A DNA stretch of 64,000 nucleotides from Enterobacter cloacae (GTDB taxonomy: Bacteria > Pseudomonadota > Gammaproteobacteria > Enterobacterales > Enterobacteriaceae), in assembly GCF_013375935.1 (NCBI RefSeq), contig NZ_CP056117.1, positions 3,782,001 to 3,846,000 of the forward strand, given 5' to 3'. Of the stretch, positions 1-7,398 are shown piece by piece (the stretch's first letter is position 1; every line of letters begins with the position of its first letter). Position numbers and translations under genes: made by a program. Under the pieces are notes generated by a model, which was not told where the DNA came from, ran no database searches, and saw nothing but the letters and a program-made list of their open reading frames with translations.

Positions 1-1425
1 CCGGTGCTTCAGGCGATCTTCATCTGGATGAGCAAGGTTGGCTCCTTCGCCTTCAGCTTCCTGCCGGTGATGTTCTGTATTGCTATTCCTCTGGGGCTGG
101 CGCGCGAGAACAAAGGCGTGGCGGCGTTCGCGGGCTTCGTTGGCTATGCGGTGATGAACCTCGCGGTCAACTTCTGGCTCACCGCTAAGGGGATCCTGCC
201 GACGACCGACGCGGCGGTGCTGAAAGCCAATAACATTCAGAGCGTGATTGGCATTCAGTCCATCGATACCGGGATCCTCGGGGCGGTGATCGCCGGCGTG
301 ATTATCTGGATGCTGCACGAGCGCTTCCACAATATCCGCCTGCCCGACGCGCTGGCCTTCTTCGGCGGCACCCGCTTTGTGCCCATTATTACGCTGGTTG
401 TTATGGGCCTGTTTGGCCTGATCATCCCGCTGATTTGGCCGGTGTTTGCTATGGGGATCGCCGGGATTGGCCGGGTCATTAACGGTGCGGGTGATTTCGG
501 CCCGATGATTTTCGGTACGGGCGAGCGTCTGCTGCTGCCGTTTGGCTTACAGCATATTCTGGTGGCCCTGATTCGCTTTACCGAAGCCGGCGGCACCATG
601 GACGTCTGCGGCCATTCGGTAAGCGGCGCGCTGACCATCTTCCAGGCACAGCTGAGCTGCCCGACCACCCACGGCTTCTCTGAAAGCGCGACCCGCTTCC
701 TGTCGCAGGGTAAAATGCCCGCATTCCTCGGCGGCCTGCCGGGAGCCGCGCTGGCAATGTACCACTGCGCCCGTCCGGAGAATCGTCATAAAATTAAGGG
801 CCTGCTGATCTCCGGCGTAATCGCCTGCGTGGTGGGCGGCACGACAGAGCCTATCGAGTTCCTGTTCCTGTTCGTAGCGCCGGTGCTGTACCTCATCCAC
901 GCCGTTCTGACGGGCCTGGGCTTTACCGTAATGGCCGTATTGGGTGTGACCATCGGCAACACCGACGGCAACGTGATCGACTTCGTGGTATTCGGTATCC
1001 TGCACGGCCTGTCCACCAAGTGGTATCTGGTGCCGGTTGTGGCTGCTATCTGGTTCGCGGTGTACTACGGGATCTTCCGCTTCGCCATCACCCGCTTTAA
1101 CCTGAAAACGCCTGGACGCGATACCGATACCGCCACCAGCGTTGAGCAGGCGGTGGCCGGTACCGTCGGCAAATCCGGCTATAACACGCCGGCGATTCTG
1201 GCGGCGCTGGGCGGTGCGGATAACATCACCTCGCTGGATAACTGCATCACCCGCCTGCGCCTGTCGGTGGCGGATATGTCTAAAGTCGATGCTAACGCGC
1301 TGAAGGCTAACCGGGCAATCGGCGTGGTACAGTTAAATCAACACAATTTGCAGGTGGTCATAGGCCCGCAGGTTCAGTCAGTGAAGGATGAACTGGCAAC
1401 CCTGATGCGAACCGTCGAAGCCTGA
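1..1425 (+). CDS. malX: MalX, PTS glucose/maltose-type EIICB permease (5' end missing)
   Basis: Inner-membrane PTS permease that imports and phosphorylates sugar. The open frame runs in from the window edge, so about 55 N-terminal residues of the roughly 530-residue family are absent. The EIIC domain fills most of the visible part, with hydrophobic segments and the family stretches FGTGERLLLPFGLQH and GGTTEPIEFLF. The C-terminal EIIB domain carries CITRLR, whose Cys is the expected phosphorylation site. malY follows after 48 bp, as in the E. coli malXY operon. The identification is secure; the substrate is taken from the family. Confidence 0.95.
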   Translation, partial: PVLQAIFIWMSKVGSFAFSFLPVMFCIAIPLGLARENKGVAAFAGFVGYAVMNLAVNFWLTAKGILPTTDAAVLKANNIQSVIGIQSIDTGILGAVIAGVIIWMLHERFHNIRLPDALAFFGGTRFVPIITLVVMGLFGLIIPLIWPVFAMGIAGIGRVINGAGDFGPMIFGTGERLLLPFGLQHILVALIRFTEAGGTMDVCGHSVSGALTIFQAQLSCPTTHGFSESATRFLSQGKMPAFLGGLPGAALAMYHCARPENRHKIKGLLISGVIACVVGGTTEPIEFLFLFVAPVLYLIHAVLTGLGFTVMAVLGVTIGNTDGNVIDFVVFGILHGLSTKWYLVPVVAAIWFAVYYGIFRFAITRFNLKTPGRDTDTATSVEQAVAGTVGKSGYNTPAILAALGGADNITSLDNCITRLRLSVADMSKVDANALKANRAIGVVQLNQHNLQVVIGPQVQSVKDELATLMRTVEA

Positions 1426-1432
1426 TGCCTCG

Positions 1433-1460
1433 CCCCCTCGCTGTGAGGGGGTTTTATTTT
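1433..1460 (+). terminator. Hairpin plus T-run between malX and malY
   Basis: A perfect 7-bp stem (CCCCCTC / GAGGGGG) with a 5-nt loop is followed by TTTTATTTT. It looks like an intrinsic terminator, yet it sits inside an expected operon, so partial termination or a processing/stability hairpin is likely. Confidence 0.6.
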
Positions 1461-1473
1461 ACGGAGCACCGTG

Positions 1474-2646
1474 ATGTTTGATTTTTCTACCGTCGTGGAC
1501 CGACACGGCACCTGGTGTACCCAGTGGGATTATGTCGCCGACCGCTTCGGCGCTGCCGATCTGCTGCCCTTCACCATCTCTGATATGGATTTTGCCACCG
1601 CGCCCTGCATCCTCGATGCGCTGCACCAGCGCGTGAACCACGGCGTGTTAGGATACAGCCGCTGGAAGAATGATGAATTCCTGGCCGCCGTGGCGCACTG
1701 GTTCCGCCAGCGCTTTAACAGCGAGATTGACCCGGAAACGGTTGTGTACGGGCCGTCGGTCATCTATATGGTTTCGGAACTTATCCGCGTCTGGTCCTCG
1801 CCGGGGGACGGCGTAGTGGTTCATACCCCGGCTTACGATGCGTTTTATAAGGCCATCGAAGGCAACCAGCGTACCGTGGTTTCGGTGCCAATGCAGAAGA
1901 CGCCGGGCGACTGGGACGGGAACATGGCCGCGCTCGAAGCCGCGCTGGCAAAACCTGAAAACACCATCCTGCTCCTGTGCAGCCCGCAAAACCCGACCGG
2001 CAAAGTCTGGACGCGGGATGAGCTGACCAGGATCGCGGCGCTGTGCGAACGCTATAACGTGGCGGCAGTCAGCGATGAAATTCATATGGACATGGTCTGG
2101 GGATCGCATCGCCATACGCCCTGGAACGCGGTTGCGCGCGGTAAATGGGCCCTGCTGACCTCCGGTTCAAAGAGCTTTAATATACCGGCGCTGACGGGAG
2201 CCTACGGACTGATTGCCGATAACGACAGCCGTAACGCCTACCTGAGTGCGCTAAAAGGCCGGGACGGACTCTCTTCCCCTTCCGTGCTCGCCCTCACCGC
2301 CCACATCGCCGCTTACCAGCAGGGCGAACCCTGGCTGGACGCGCTGCGGGCCTATCTTGAAGAAAACCTGCGCTACGTTGCCCACGAGCTAAACCGCGCT
2401 TTCCCGCAGCTCAACTGGCTGCCGCCCGAGGCAACCTATCTGGCCTGGATCGATCTTCGCCCGCTAGGTATCGATGATAAAGCACTGCAAAAGGTGCTGA
2501 TCGAACAGCAAAAAGTGGCCATTATGCCGGGTTATACCTACGGGGATGAGGGCAAAGGCTTCGTCCGACTGAACGCCGGCTGTCCGCGCAGCAAGCTCGA
2601 ACAGGGCGTTCAGCGGCTGATCGCCGGCATCAACACCCTGCTGTAA
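1474..2646 (+). CDS. malY: MalY, PLP-dependent C-S lyase and modulator of MalT
   Basis: A 390-residue fold-type I aminotransferase-like enzyme with cystathionine beta-lyase activity, which in E. coli also binds and inhibits the maltose activator MalT. The PLP-lysine motif SGSKSFNIPALTGAYG and the LLCSPQNPTGKVW stretch are present, and length equals the E. coli protein. The ATG at 1474 is chosen over the GTG three bases upstream because GGAG at 1463-1466 is well placed and the protein then starts MFDFS like its relatives. It lies downstream of malX across a hairpin. Confidence 0.95.
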   Translation: MFDFSTVVDRHGTWCTQWDYVADRFGAADLLPFTISDMDFATAPCILDALHQRVNHGVLGYSRWKNDEFLAAVAHWFRQRFNSEIDPETVVYGPSVIYMVSELIRVWSSPGDGVVVHTPAYDAFYKAIEGNQRTVVSVPMQKTPGDWDGNMAALEAALAKPENTILLLCSPQNPTGKVWTRDELTRIAALCERYNVAAVSDEIHMDMVWGSHRHTPWNAVARGKWALLTSGSKSFNIPALTGAYGLIADNDSRNAYLSALKGRDGLSSPSVLALTAHIAAYQQGEPWLDALRAYLEENLRYVAHELNRAFPQLNWLPPEATYLAWIDLRPLGIDDKALQKVLIEQQKVAIMPGYTYGDEGKGFVRLNAGCPRSKLEQGVQRLIAGINTLL

Positions 2647-2649
2647 ATT

Positions 2650-2689
2650 ATTTGCGCAACGGAATATTCCCTTGCGCAAATAGCTTTTT
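2650..2689 (+). terminator. Terminator of malXY, nested inverted repeats
   Basis: ATTTGCGCAA (2650-2659) pairs perfectly with TTGCGCAAAT (2672-2681). The 12-nt loop contains its own palindrome GGAATATTCC, and TTTTT follows at 2685-2689. It separates malY from add. Confidence 0.65.
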
Positions 2690-2742
2690 ACCTCGATTTG
2701 TTTTTATAATATGGCGCACTTTAACCAGCAAAGAGTGCGACC

Positions 2743-3744
2743 ATGATTGATACCCGCCTGCCTTTAACAGATATTCACCGCCACCTTGACGGCAACATTC
2801 GTGCCCAAACCATTCTCGATCTTGGCCGCCAGTTCAATCTCACGCTTCCTGCCGAAACGCTTGATACCCTGATCCCGCACGTTCAGGTCACCTCGAACGA
2901 ACCGGATCTGGTGAGTTTCCTGAGCAAACTCGACTGGGGCGTGAAGATGCTGGCCTCTCTGGACGCCTGCCGCCGCGTTGCCTTTGAAAACATCGAAGAT
3001 GCGGCACGTAACGGCCTGCACTATGTCGAGCTGCGTTTTTCGCCGGGCTATATGGCGATGACCCACGGCCTGCCCGTGGCGGGCGTCGTTGAAGCGGTAA
3101 TTGACGGCGTGCGTGAAGGCTGTAAAACCTTTGACGTTCAGGCGCGGCTGATCGGCATTATGAGCCGTACCTTCGGTGAATCGGCCTGCCTCCAGGAGCT
3201 GGAAGCGTTGCTGGCGCATCGCGACCAGATTACCGCCGTCGATCTTGCCGGTGACGAGCTGGGCTTCCCGGGCAGCCTGTTCCTGTCCCATTTCAACCGG
3301 GCGCGCGATGCAGGCTGGCACATCACCGTTCACGCGGGTGAAGCCGCCGGGCCGGAAAGCATCTGGCAGGCCATTCGTGAGCTGGGTGCGGAACGTATCG
3401 GCCACGGCGTCAAAGCGGTTGAAGATCGCGCCCTGATGGATTTTCTCGCCGAGCAGCGCATCGGGATCGAATCCTGCCTGACCTCCAACATTCAGACCAG
3501 CACAGTGGCATCGCTGGCGCACCATCCCCTGAAAACCTTCCTCGAGCACGGGGTGCTGGCTTCACTGAACACCGACGATCCGGCGGTCCAGGGCGTGGAT
3601 ATCATTCACGAATACACTATCGCCGCGCCGCAGGCCGGGCTGAGCCGGGAGCAGATCCGCCAGGCGCAGATCAACGGTCTGGAAATCGCCTTCCTTACGC
3701 CTGAAGAAAAGCAGGCGCTTAAGGATAAAGTGGCTCGCGGTTAA
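2743..3744 (+). CDS. add: Adenosine deaminase
   Basis: Cytosolic zinc enzyme converting adenosine and deoxyadenosine to inosine and deoxyinosine in purine salvage. Its 333 residues equal the E. coli length. Metal and active-site motifs are visible: HRHLDGN near residue 12, HAGE near 197, and NTDDPA near 277. A consensus -10 hexamer TATAAT lies at 2705-2710, just after the malXY terminator, without a convincing -35, so add probably has its own promoter. It converges with ydgJ. Confidence 0.96.
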   Translation: MIDTRLPLTDIHRHLDGNIRAQTILDLGRQFNLTLPAETLDTLIPHVQVTSNEPDLVSFLSKLDWGVKMLASLDACRRVAFENIEDAARNGLHYVELRFSPGYMAMTHGLPVAGVVEAVIDGVREGCKTFDVQARLIGIMSRTFGESACLQELEALLAHRDQITAVDLAGDELGFPGSLFLSHFNRARDAGWHITVHAGEAAGPESIWQAIRELGAERIGHGVKAVEDRALMDFLAEQRIGIESCLTSNIQTSTVASLAHHPLKTFLEHGVLASLNTDDPAVQGVDIIHEYTIAAPQAGLSREQIRQAQINGLEIAFLTPEEKQALKDKVARG

Positions 3745-3749
3745 CGCCA

Positions 3750-3779
3750 GTGCCGGGCGGCACGGGGCCTGCCCGGCAC
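3750..3779. repeat. REP-like hairpin between convergent add and ydgJ
   Basis: GTGCCGGGC (3750-3758) and GCCCGGCAC (3771-3779) form a perfect 9-bp stem with a 12-nt loop. The GCCGG core and position between convergent genes resemble enterobacterial REP elements. It may act as a bidirectional transcription end. Confidence 0.6.
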
Positions 3780-3783
3780 GGCC

Positions 3784-4824
3784 TTATGCCAGACAGAGCG
3801 TTGCGCGATGTCTGGCAGATTCAATTCCCAGCTCGATCAGCTCCATAATCTGTATTGCCTGACTCGCCGGAACCGGATTTTCCCCGGAACCGTTCAGCGC
3901 GTCGCGGATAGCGGCATAATAGGCCGGGTAGTTTCCCGGTAGCGTCAGCACCGTCTCCTCCACCAGCACCTCTCCCTCCGCACGCGTCACCACGCCGTCA
4001 CGCATGTCGTAGCCCCAGTCCTCCTGCGGCAGGCGTTCGCCATTTTTTAGACGCCCCTCCTGCGGATCCAGGCCGAACTTCACGTAGCTGCCGCGCGCGC
4101 CGTGAACGATATAGCGGGCCGATTCCGCAGCCGCAAGCATCGTTCCGTGCAGCACAATACGGCGCTGCGGATAACTTAACATGGCGTGGAAATAGTCGGT
4201 GGTTTGCGCCCCCGGCCTGAGCTGAGCCAAATCGACCGTCATGCTCACGGGAAGCCCAAACAGATGAACGGCCTGATCGAGAAGGTGCGGCGCCAGGTCA
4301 TACCAGATGCCGCTGCCCGGTCCGGCCTGCTCGCGCCAGCGGTCCCGCACCTGCGGGCGAAAACGATCGAAGTGCGACTCAAAATAAGCAATTTCTCCAA
4401 GCGTGCCTTCGTTCAGCAGCGCCTTAACCGTCAGAAAATCACTGCCCCAGCGCCGGTTATGAAATACTGACAGTAGCCGCCCCAGGCTGCGCGCCAGCGC
4501 GTCCAGCTCGCGCGCCTGTGACAGCGTCACGGTAAAAGGCTTATCGACGACAACGTGTTTACCCGCTTCCAGCGCCGCCTTCGCCAGCGGGAAGTGGGTG
4601 TCGTTAGGGGTGGGGATGACAATAAGGTCAATATTCGGATCGTTAAAGAGATGCTTTGGCTCCGTCACCACCGGCACGGCCGGCCAGTCGGCGTGGACTT
4701 TGGTTTCATCGCTGCTTGAGATAGCCGCCAGCTCCATTCCCGGAGTACCGGCAACCAGCGGTGCATGAAAGGTCTTGCTCGCGTATCCGTAGCCAATAAG
4801 ACCGACGCGGATGTTTTCACTCAT
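3784..4824 (-). CDS. ydgJ: YdgJ, Gfo/Idh/MocA-family NAD(P)-dependent oxidoreductase
   Basis: A 346-residue oxidoreductase with an N-terminal Rossmann fold (VGLIGYGYASKTFH), a Gfo/Idh/MocA domain with the VVDKPF motif, and the GPGSGIWYDLAPHLLDQ stretch of the C-terminal domain. The substrate is unknown. The start is placed at MSENIRVGLIG, eleven codons inside the longest frame, because this matches the E. coli N-terminus and length. It is transcribed alone, convergent with add. Confidence 0.93.
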   Translation of the reverse strand: MSENIRVGLIGYGYASKTFHAPLVAGTPGMELAAISSSDETKVHADWPAVPVVTEPKHLFNDPNIDLIVIPTPNDTHFPLAKAALEAGKHVVVDKPFTVTLSQARELDALARSLGRLLSVFHNRRWGSDFLTVKALLNEGTLGEIAYFESHFDRFRPQVRDRWREQAGPGSGIWYDLAPHLLDQAVHLFGLPVSMTVDLAQLRPGAQTTDYFHAMLSYPQRRIVLHGTMLAAAESARYIVHGARGSYVKFGLDPQEGRLKNGERLPQEDWGYDMRDGVVTRAEGEVLVEETVLTLPGNYPAYYAAIRDALNGSGENPVPASQAIQIMELIELGIESARHRATLCLA

Positions 4825-5051
4825 GATATGCCCCCTCGCCGTGCGCTTATTTACCACCGCATTTGCGCTTGCCGCACGGATTAATAATGTGCCCTTAGAC
4901 TTAAAATAGCATCCTGCGGCAAAGGTATTTGTTACGGCCCGTAAAAGTGTGCCTTTTATCCCGGGGAATCGTTCCCAAAGCGCTTGCCCTGAGGAAAATG
5001 GCGCTGTAACATTTGCAATCTGTATTTATGGATAAATTACAAACACAAATT

Positions 5052-5189
5052 ATGGCGTCAATAATTAATCGAATCATTGAATTAGCGGGATGGATTGTCC
5101 TTGGGGTGTCGGTCGTGTTGCTTGGCGTTGCCAGCCATATCGATAACTACCAGCCGCCGGAGCCTGTGACCGTCGCACAACATAAGTAA
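5052..5189 (+). CDS. blr: Blr, small single-TM divisome-associated protein
   Basis: A 45-residue protein with one membrane segment (approximately residues 10-27) and the conserved tail ASHIDNYQPPE. E. coli Blr (41 aa) is an inner-membrane protein linked to beta-lactam tolerance and cell division. The start is uncertain. ATG at 5052 gives MASIINRIIELAGW; an in-frame ATG at 5028 would add eight residues; alignment to E. coli would start at ATT 5064. None has a clear Shine-Dalgarno sequence. Confidence 0.88.
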   Translation: MASIINRIIELAGWIVLGVSVVLLGVASHIDNYQPPEPVTVAQHK

Positions 5190-5420
5190 TCCGGTTTCGT
5201 CATAAAGCGTGACAATTTACGTTATGGCACGTATTGCCTGACGTTATGAACGGGGTTACCCTTCACTTCCAGGCATCGACGGGTGCCTGATTCTTCGCAA
5301 AGAAAACTCCTAATTTCGTCACGCTACCCGAGTGGACAGTTTACGTCTTTATTAATCCGTTTATTATTCGAACGCGTTACCTTTACGGGTATTACCCCTT
5401 TTATATGGAAACTCATTAAT

Positions 5421-5636
5421 ATGACAGTTCAGGACTATTTATTAAAATTTCGCAAAATCAATTCCCTTGAGAGCCTGGAAAAACTGTTTGACCATCTGAA
5501 CTATACCCTGTCGGATAATCAGGACATCATCAATATGTACCGTGCCGCAGATCACCGTCGCGCCGAACTGGTCTCTGGCGGTCGTCTGTTCAACGTAGGT
5601 GAAGTCCCTAAATCCGTATGGCGTTATGTAGTATAA
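5421..5636 (+). CDS. cnu: Cnu (YdgT), Hha-family H-NS/StpA partner
   Basis: 71 residues, the E. coli length. Hha/YmoA-family protein that lacks a DNA-binding fold of its own and works by joining H-NS or StpA complexes, helping to silence horizontally acquired and virulence genes. [13 protein letters not shown] and the C-terminal PKSVWRYVV are conserved. ATG 5421 is chosen over an upstream in-frame start because it reproduces the family N-terminus. The 230 bp upstream hold no promoter I can defend. Confidence 0.95.
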   Translation: MTVQDYLLKFRKINSLESLEKLFDHLNYTLSDNQDIINMYRAADHRRAELVSGGRLFNVGEVPKSVWRYVV

Positions 5637-5650
5637 GAAAGTAGCCATCC

Positions 5651-5704
5651 GCGTGAAATGTTATATACTCTGCGCCCTGCAAATTTCTGTATAACATTTC
5701 GCGC
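5651..5704. repeat. 15-bp imperfect inverted repeat between cnu and ydgK
   Basis: Arms 5651-5665 and 5690-5704 match at 14 of 15 positions (core GAAATGTTATA / TATAACATTTC), separated by 24 nt. A TATACT hexamer occurs at 5664-5669, partly inside the left arm. It could be the cnu terminator, a ydgK operator or an mRNA stem; there is no T-run. Confidence 0.6.
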
Positions 5705-5721
5705 AGACTATGGGAGAGCCT

Positions 5722-6162
5722 ATGACCGCATTGCCTGGAGAAAGAATTGGTGGCTGGTTAATCGCCCCGCTGGCATGGCTGCTGGTTGCATTATTAAGCG
5801 CGTCTCTGGCGCTGCTGCTTTATACCACTGCACTGATTACGCCTCATGCTATCCAGACGCTGATGTCTCAGAGCGCGCTCAATATTGCGACCTGGTTTGT
5901 GTCGTTCGTTTTCGCGATCGCGATGTGGTACTACACGCTGTGGCTGACCATCGCATTCTTCAGGCGCCGCAAAAGCGTGCCGAAGCACTACATTATCTGG
6001 CTGCTGGTCTCCGTGCTGCTGGCCGTAAAAGCCTTCGCCTTTTCGCCCGTGTCTGACGCGCTGGCGGTGCGCCAGCTGCTGTTTCCGCTGCTGGCAACGG
6101 CGCTTCTGGTGCCCTATTTCAAGCGCTCAACGCGCGTGAAAAAGACCTTCGTTAACCCGTAA
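5722..6162 (+). CDS. ydgK: YdgK, DUF2569 inner-membrane protein
   Basis: 146-residue membrane protein of unknown function with four predicted helices (approximately residues 10-35, 55-75, 88-105, 112-130). The family signature WYYTLWLTIAFFRRR is present. The start at MTALPGERIGGW is preferred to the ATG 12 bases upstream because GGGAG at 5712-5716 is correctly spaced for it. It lies immediately upstream of rsxA, as in E. coli, but a promoter at 6182-6210 suggests rsx can be transcribed independently. Confidence 0.9.
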   Translation: MTALPGERIGGWLIAPLAWLLVALLSASLALLLYTTALITPHAIQTLMSQSALNIATWFVSFVFAIAMWYYTLWLTIAFFRRRKSVPKHYIIWLLVSVLLAVKAFAFSPVSDALAVRQLLFPLLATALLVPYFKRSTRVKKTFVNP

Positions 6163-6181
6163 TAACCTTACAGTTAACCTG

Positions 6182-6210
6182 TTGTGGCCTGTTGTCGTTT
6201 ATCCGATAAT
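6182..6210 (+). promoter_or_regulatory. Likely sigma-70 promoter of the rsxABCDGE-nth operon
   Basis: TTGTGG (6182-6187) and GATAAT (6205-6210) are separated by exactly 17 bp. The -10 is 28 bp before the rsxA start codon. Confidence 0.55.
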
Positions 6211-6238
6211 AGGCGGCTATTTTATTTCAGGCTAAATA

Positions 6239-6820
6239 ATGACCGATTACTTACTGCTCTTTGTCGGAACTGTGCTGGTTAATAACTTCGTGCTGGTGAA
6301 GTTCCTTGGCCTGTGCCCGTTCATGGGCGTCTCCAAAAAGCTGGAGACGGCAATGGGCATGGGGCTGGCAACCACCTTCGTGATGACGATGGCCTCTATC
6401 TGCGCATGGCTGATTGATACCTGGATCCTCATCCCGTTGGACATGCTTTATTTGCGCACCCTGTCCTTTATCCTGGTCATTGCGGTGGTTGTGCAGTTCA
6501 CCGAAATGGTGGTGCGTAAAACCAGTCCGGCCCTGTATCGCCTGCTGGGTATTTTTCTGCCTCTCATCACCACCAACTGTGCGGTGCTGGGCGTGGCGCT
6601 GCTCAACATCAACCTTGGGCATAATTTCATGCAGTCGGCGCTGTACGGTTTTTCCGCGGCGGTCGGTTTTTCCTTTGTTATGGTTCTGTTCGCGTCCATT
6701 CGCGAGCGTCTGGCGGCGGCGGATATTCCCGCGCCGTTTCGCGGCAACGCCATCGCGCTGGTGACCGCTGGTTTAATGTCTCTGGCCTTTATGGGCTTTA
6801 GTGGTCTGGTGAAGTTGTAA
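6239..6820 (+). CDS. rsxA: RsxA, Rnf-type electron transport complex membrane subunit
   Basis: 193-residue integral membrane protein with six predicted helices, the length of E. coli RsxA. The Rsx complex (homologous to Rnf) uses NADH electrons to reduce SoxR and switch off the superoxide response. The conserved [11 protein letters not shown] and [13 protein letters not shown] stretches are present; Cys in these motifs bind an iron-sulfur centre in Rnf complexes. First gene of a seven-gene operon; its TAA overlaps the rsxB ATG by one base. Confidence 0.96.
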   Translation: MTDYLLLFVGTVLVNNFVLVKFLGLCPFMGVSKKLETAMGMGLATTFVMTMASICAWLIDTWILIPLDMLYLRTLSFILVIAVVVQFTEMVVRKTSPALYRLLGIFLPLITTNCAVLGVALLNINLGHNFMQSALYGFSAAVGFSFVMVLFASIRERLAAADIPAPFRGNAIALVTAGLMSLAFMGFSGLVKL

Positions 6821-7398
6821 TGAGTGCTATCTGGATTGCCATCGCGTCCATCAGCGTGCTGGGACTGGTGTTTGGCGTCATTCTGGGCTATGCCTCCCGC
6901 CGTTTTGCGGTCGAGGACGATCCGGTTGTTGAAAAAATCGATGAGCTTTTACCGCAGAGCCAGTGCGGGCAGTGCGGCTACCCCGGCTGCCGCCCTTATG
7001 CTGAGGCGGTGGGCGTGCAGGGTGAGAAAATTAACCGCTGCGCGCCGGGTGGCGAAGCCGTCATGCTCAAAATTGCCGCGCTGCTTAACGTCGACCCGCA
7101 GCCCGTCGACGGCGATGAACAGGCGCAGGAGCCCGTGCGCGCCCTTGCCGTTATTGACGAAGCCAACTGCATTGGCTGTACCAAATGTATTCAGGCGTGT
7201 CCTGTAGACGCCATTGTGGGCGCAACGCGCGCTATGCACACCGTTGTGGCGGATCTGTGCACCGGCTGTAATCTCTGCGTGGCGCCCTGCCCGACGCAGT
7301 GTATAGAGCTACGCCCGGTTGAAACGACTACCGAAAACTGGAAGTGGGATCTTCAAGCCATTCCGGTTCGCAATATTCCTGTGGAACAACATGTTTAA
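6820..7398 (+). CDS. rsxB: RsxB, ferredoxin-like subunit of the Rsx complex
   Basis: 192 residues, the E. coli length. One N-terminal membrane anchor (residues 5-25), then a four-Cys [12 protein letters not shown] region typical of the Fes/DUF domain, then two 4Fe-4S ferredoxin motifs ([15 protein letters not shown] and [15 protein letters not shown]). It passes electrons within the complex. Start by one-base overlap with rsxA; its 3' end overlaps rsxC by 8 bp. Confidence 0.96.
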   Translation: MSAIWIAIASISVLGLVFGVILGYASRRFAVEDDPVVEKIDELLPQSQCGQCGYPGCRPYAEAVGVQGEKINRCAPGGEAVMLKIAALLNVDPQPVDGDEQAQEPVRALAVIDEANCIGCTKCIQACPVDAIVGATRAMHTVVADLCTGCNLCVAPCPTQCIELRPVETTTENWKWDLQAIPVRNIPVEQHV

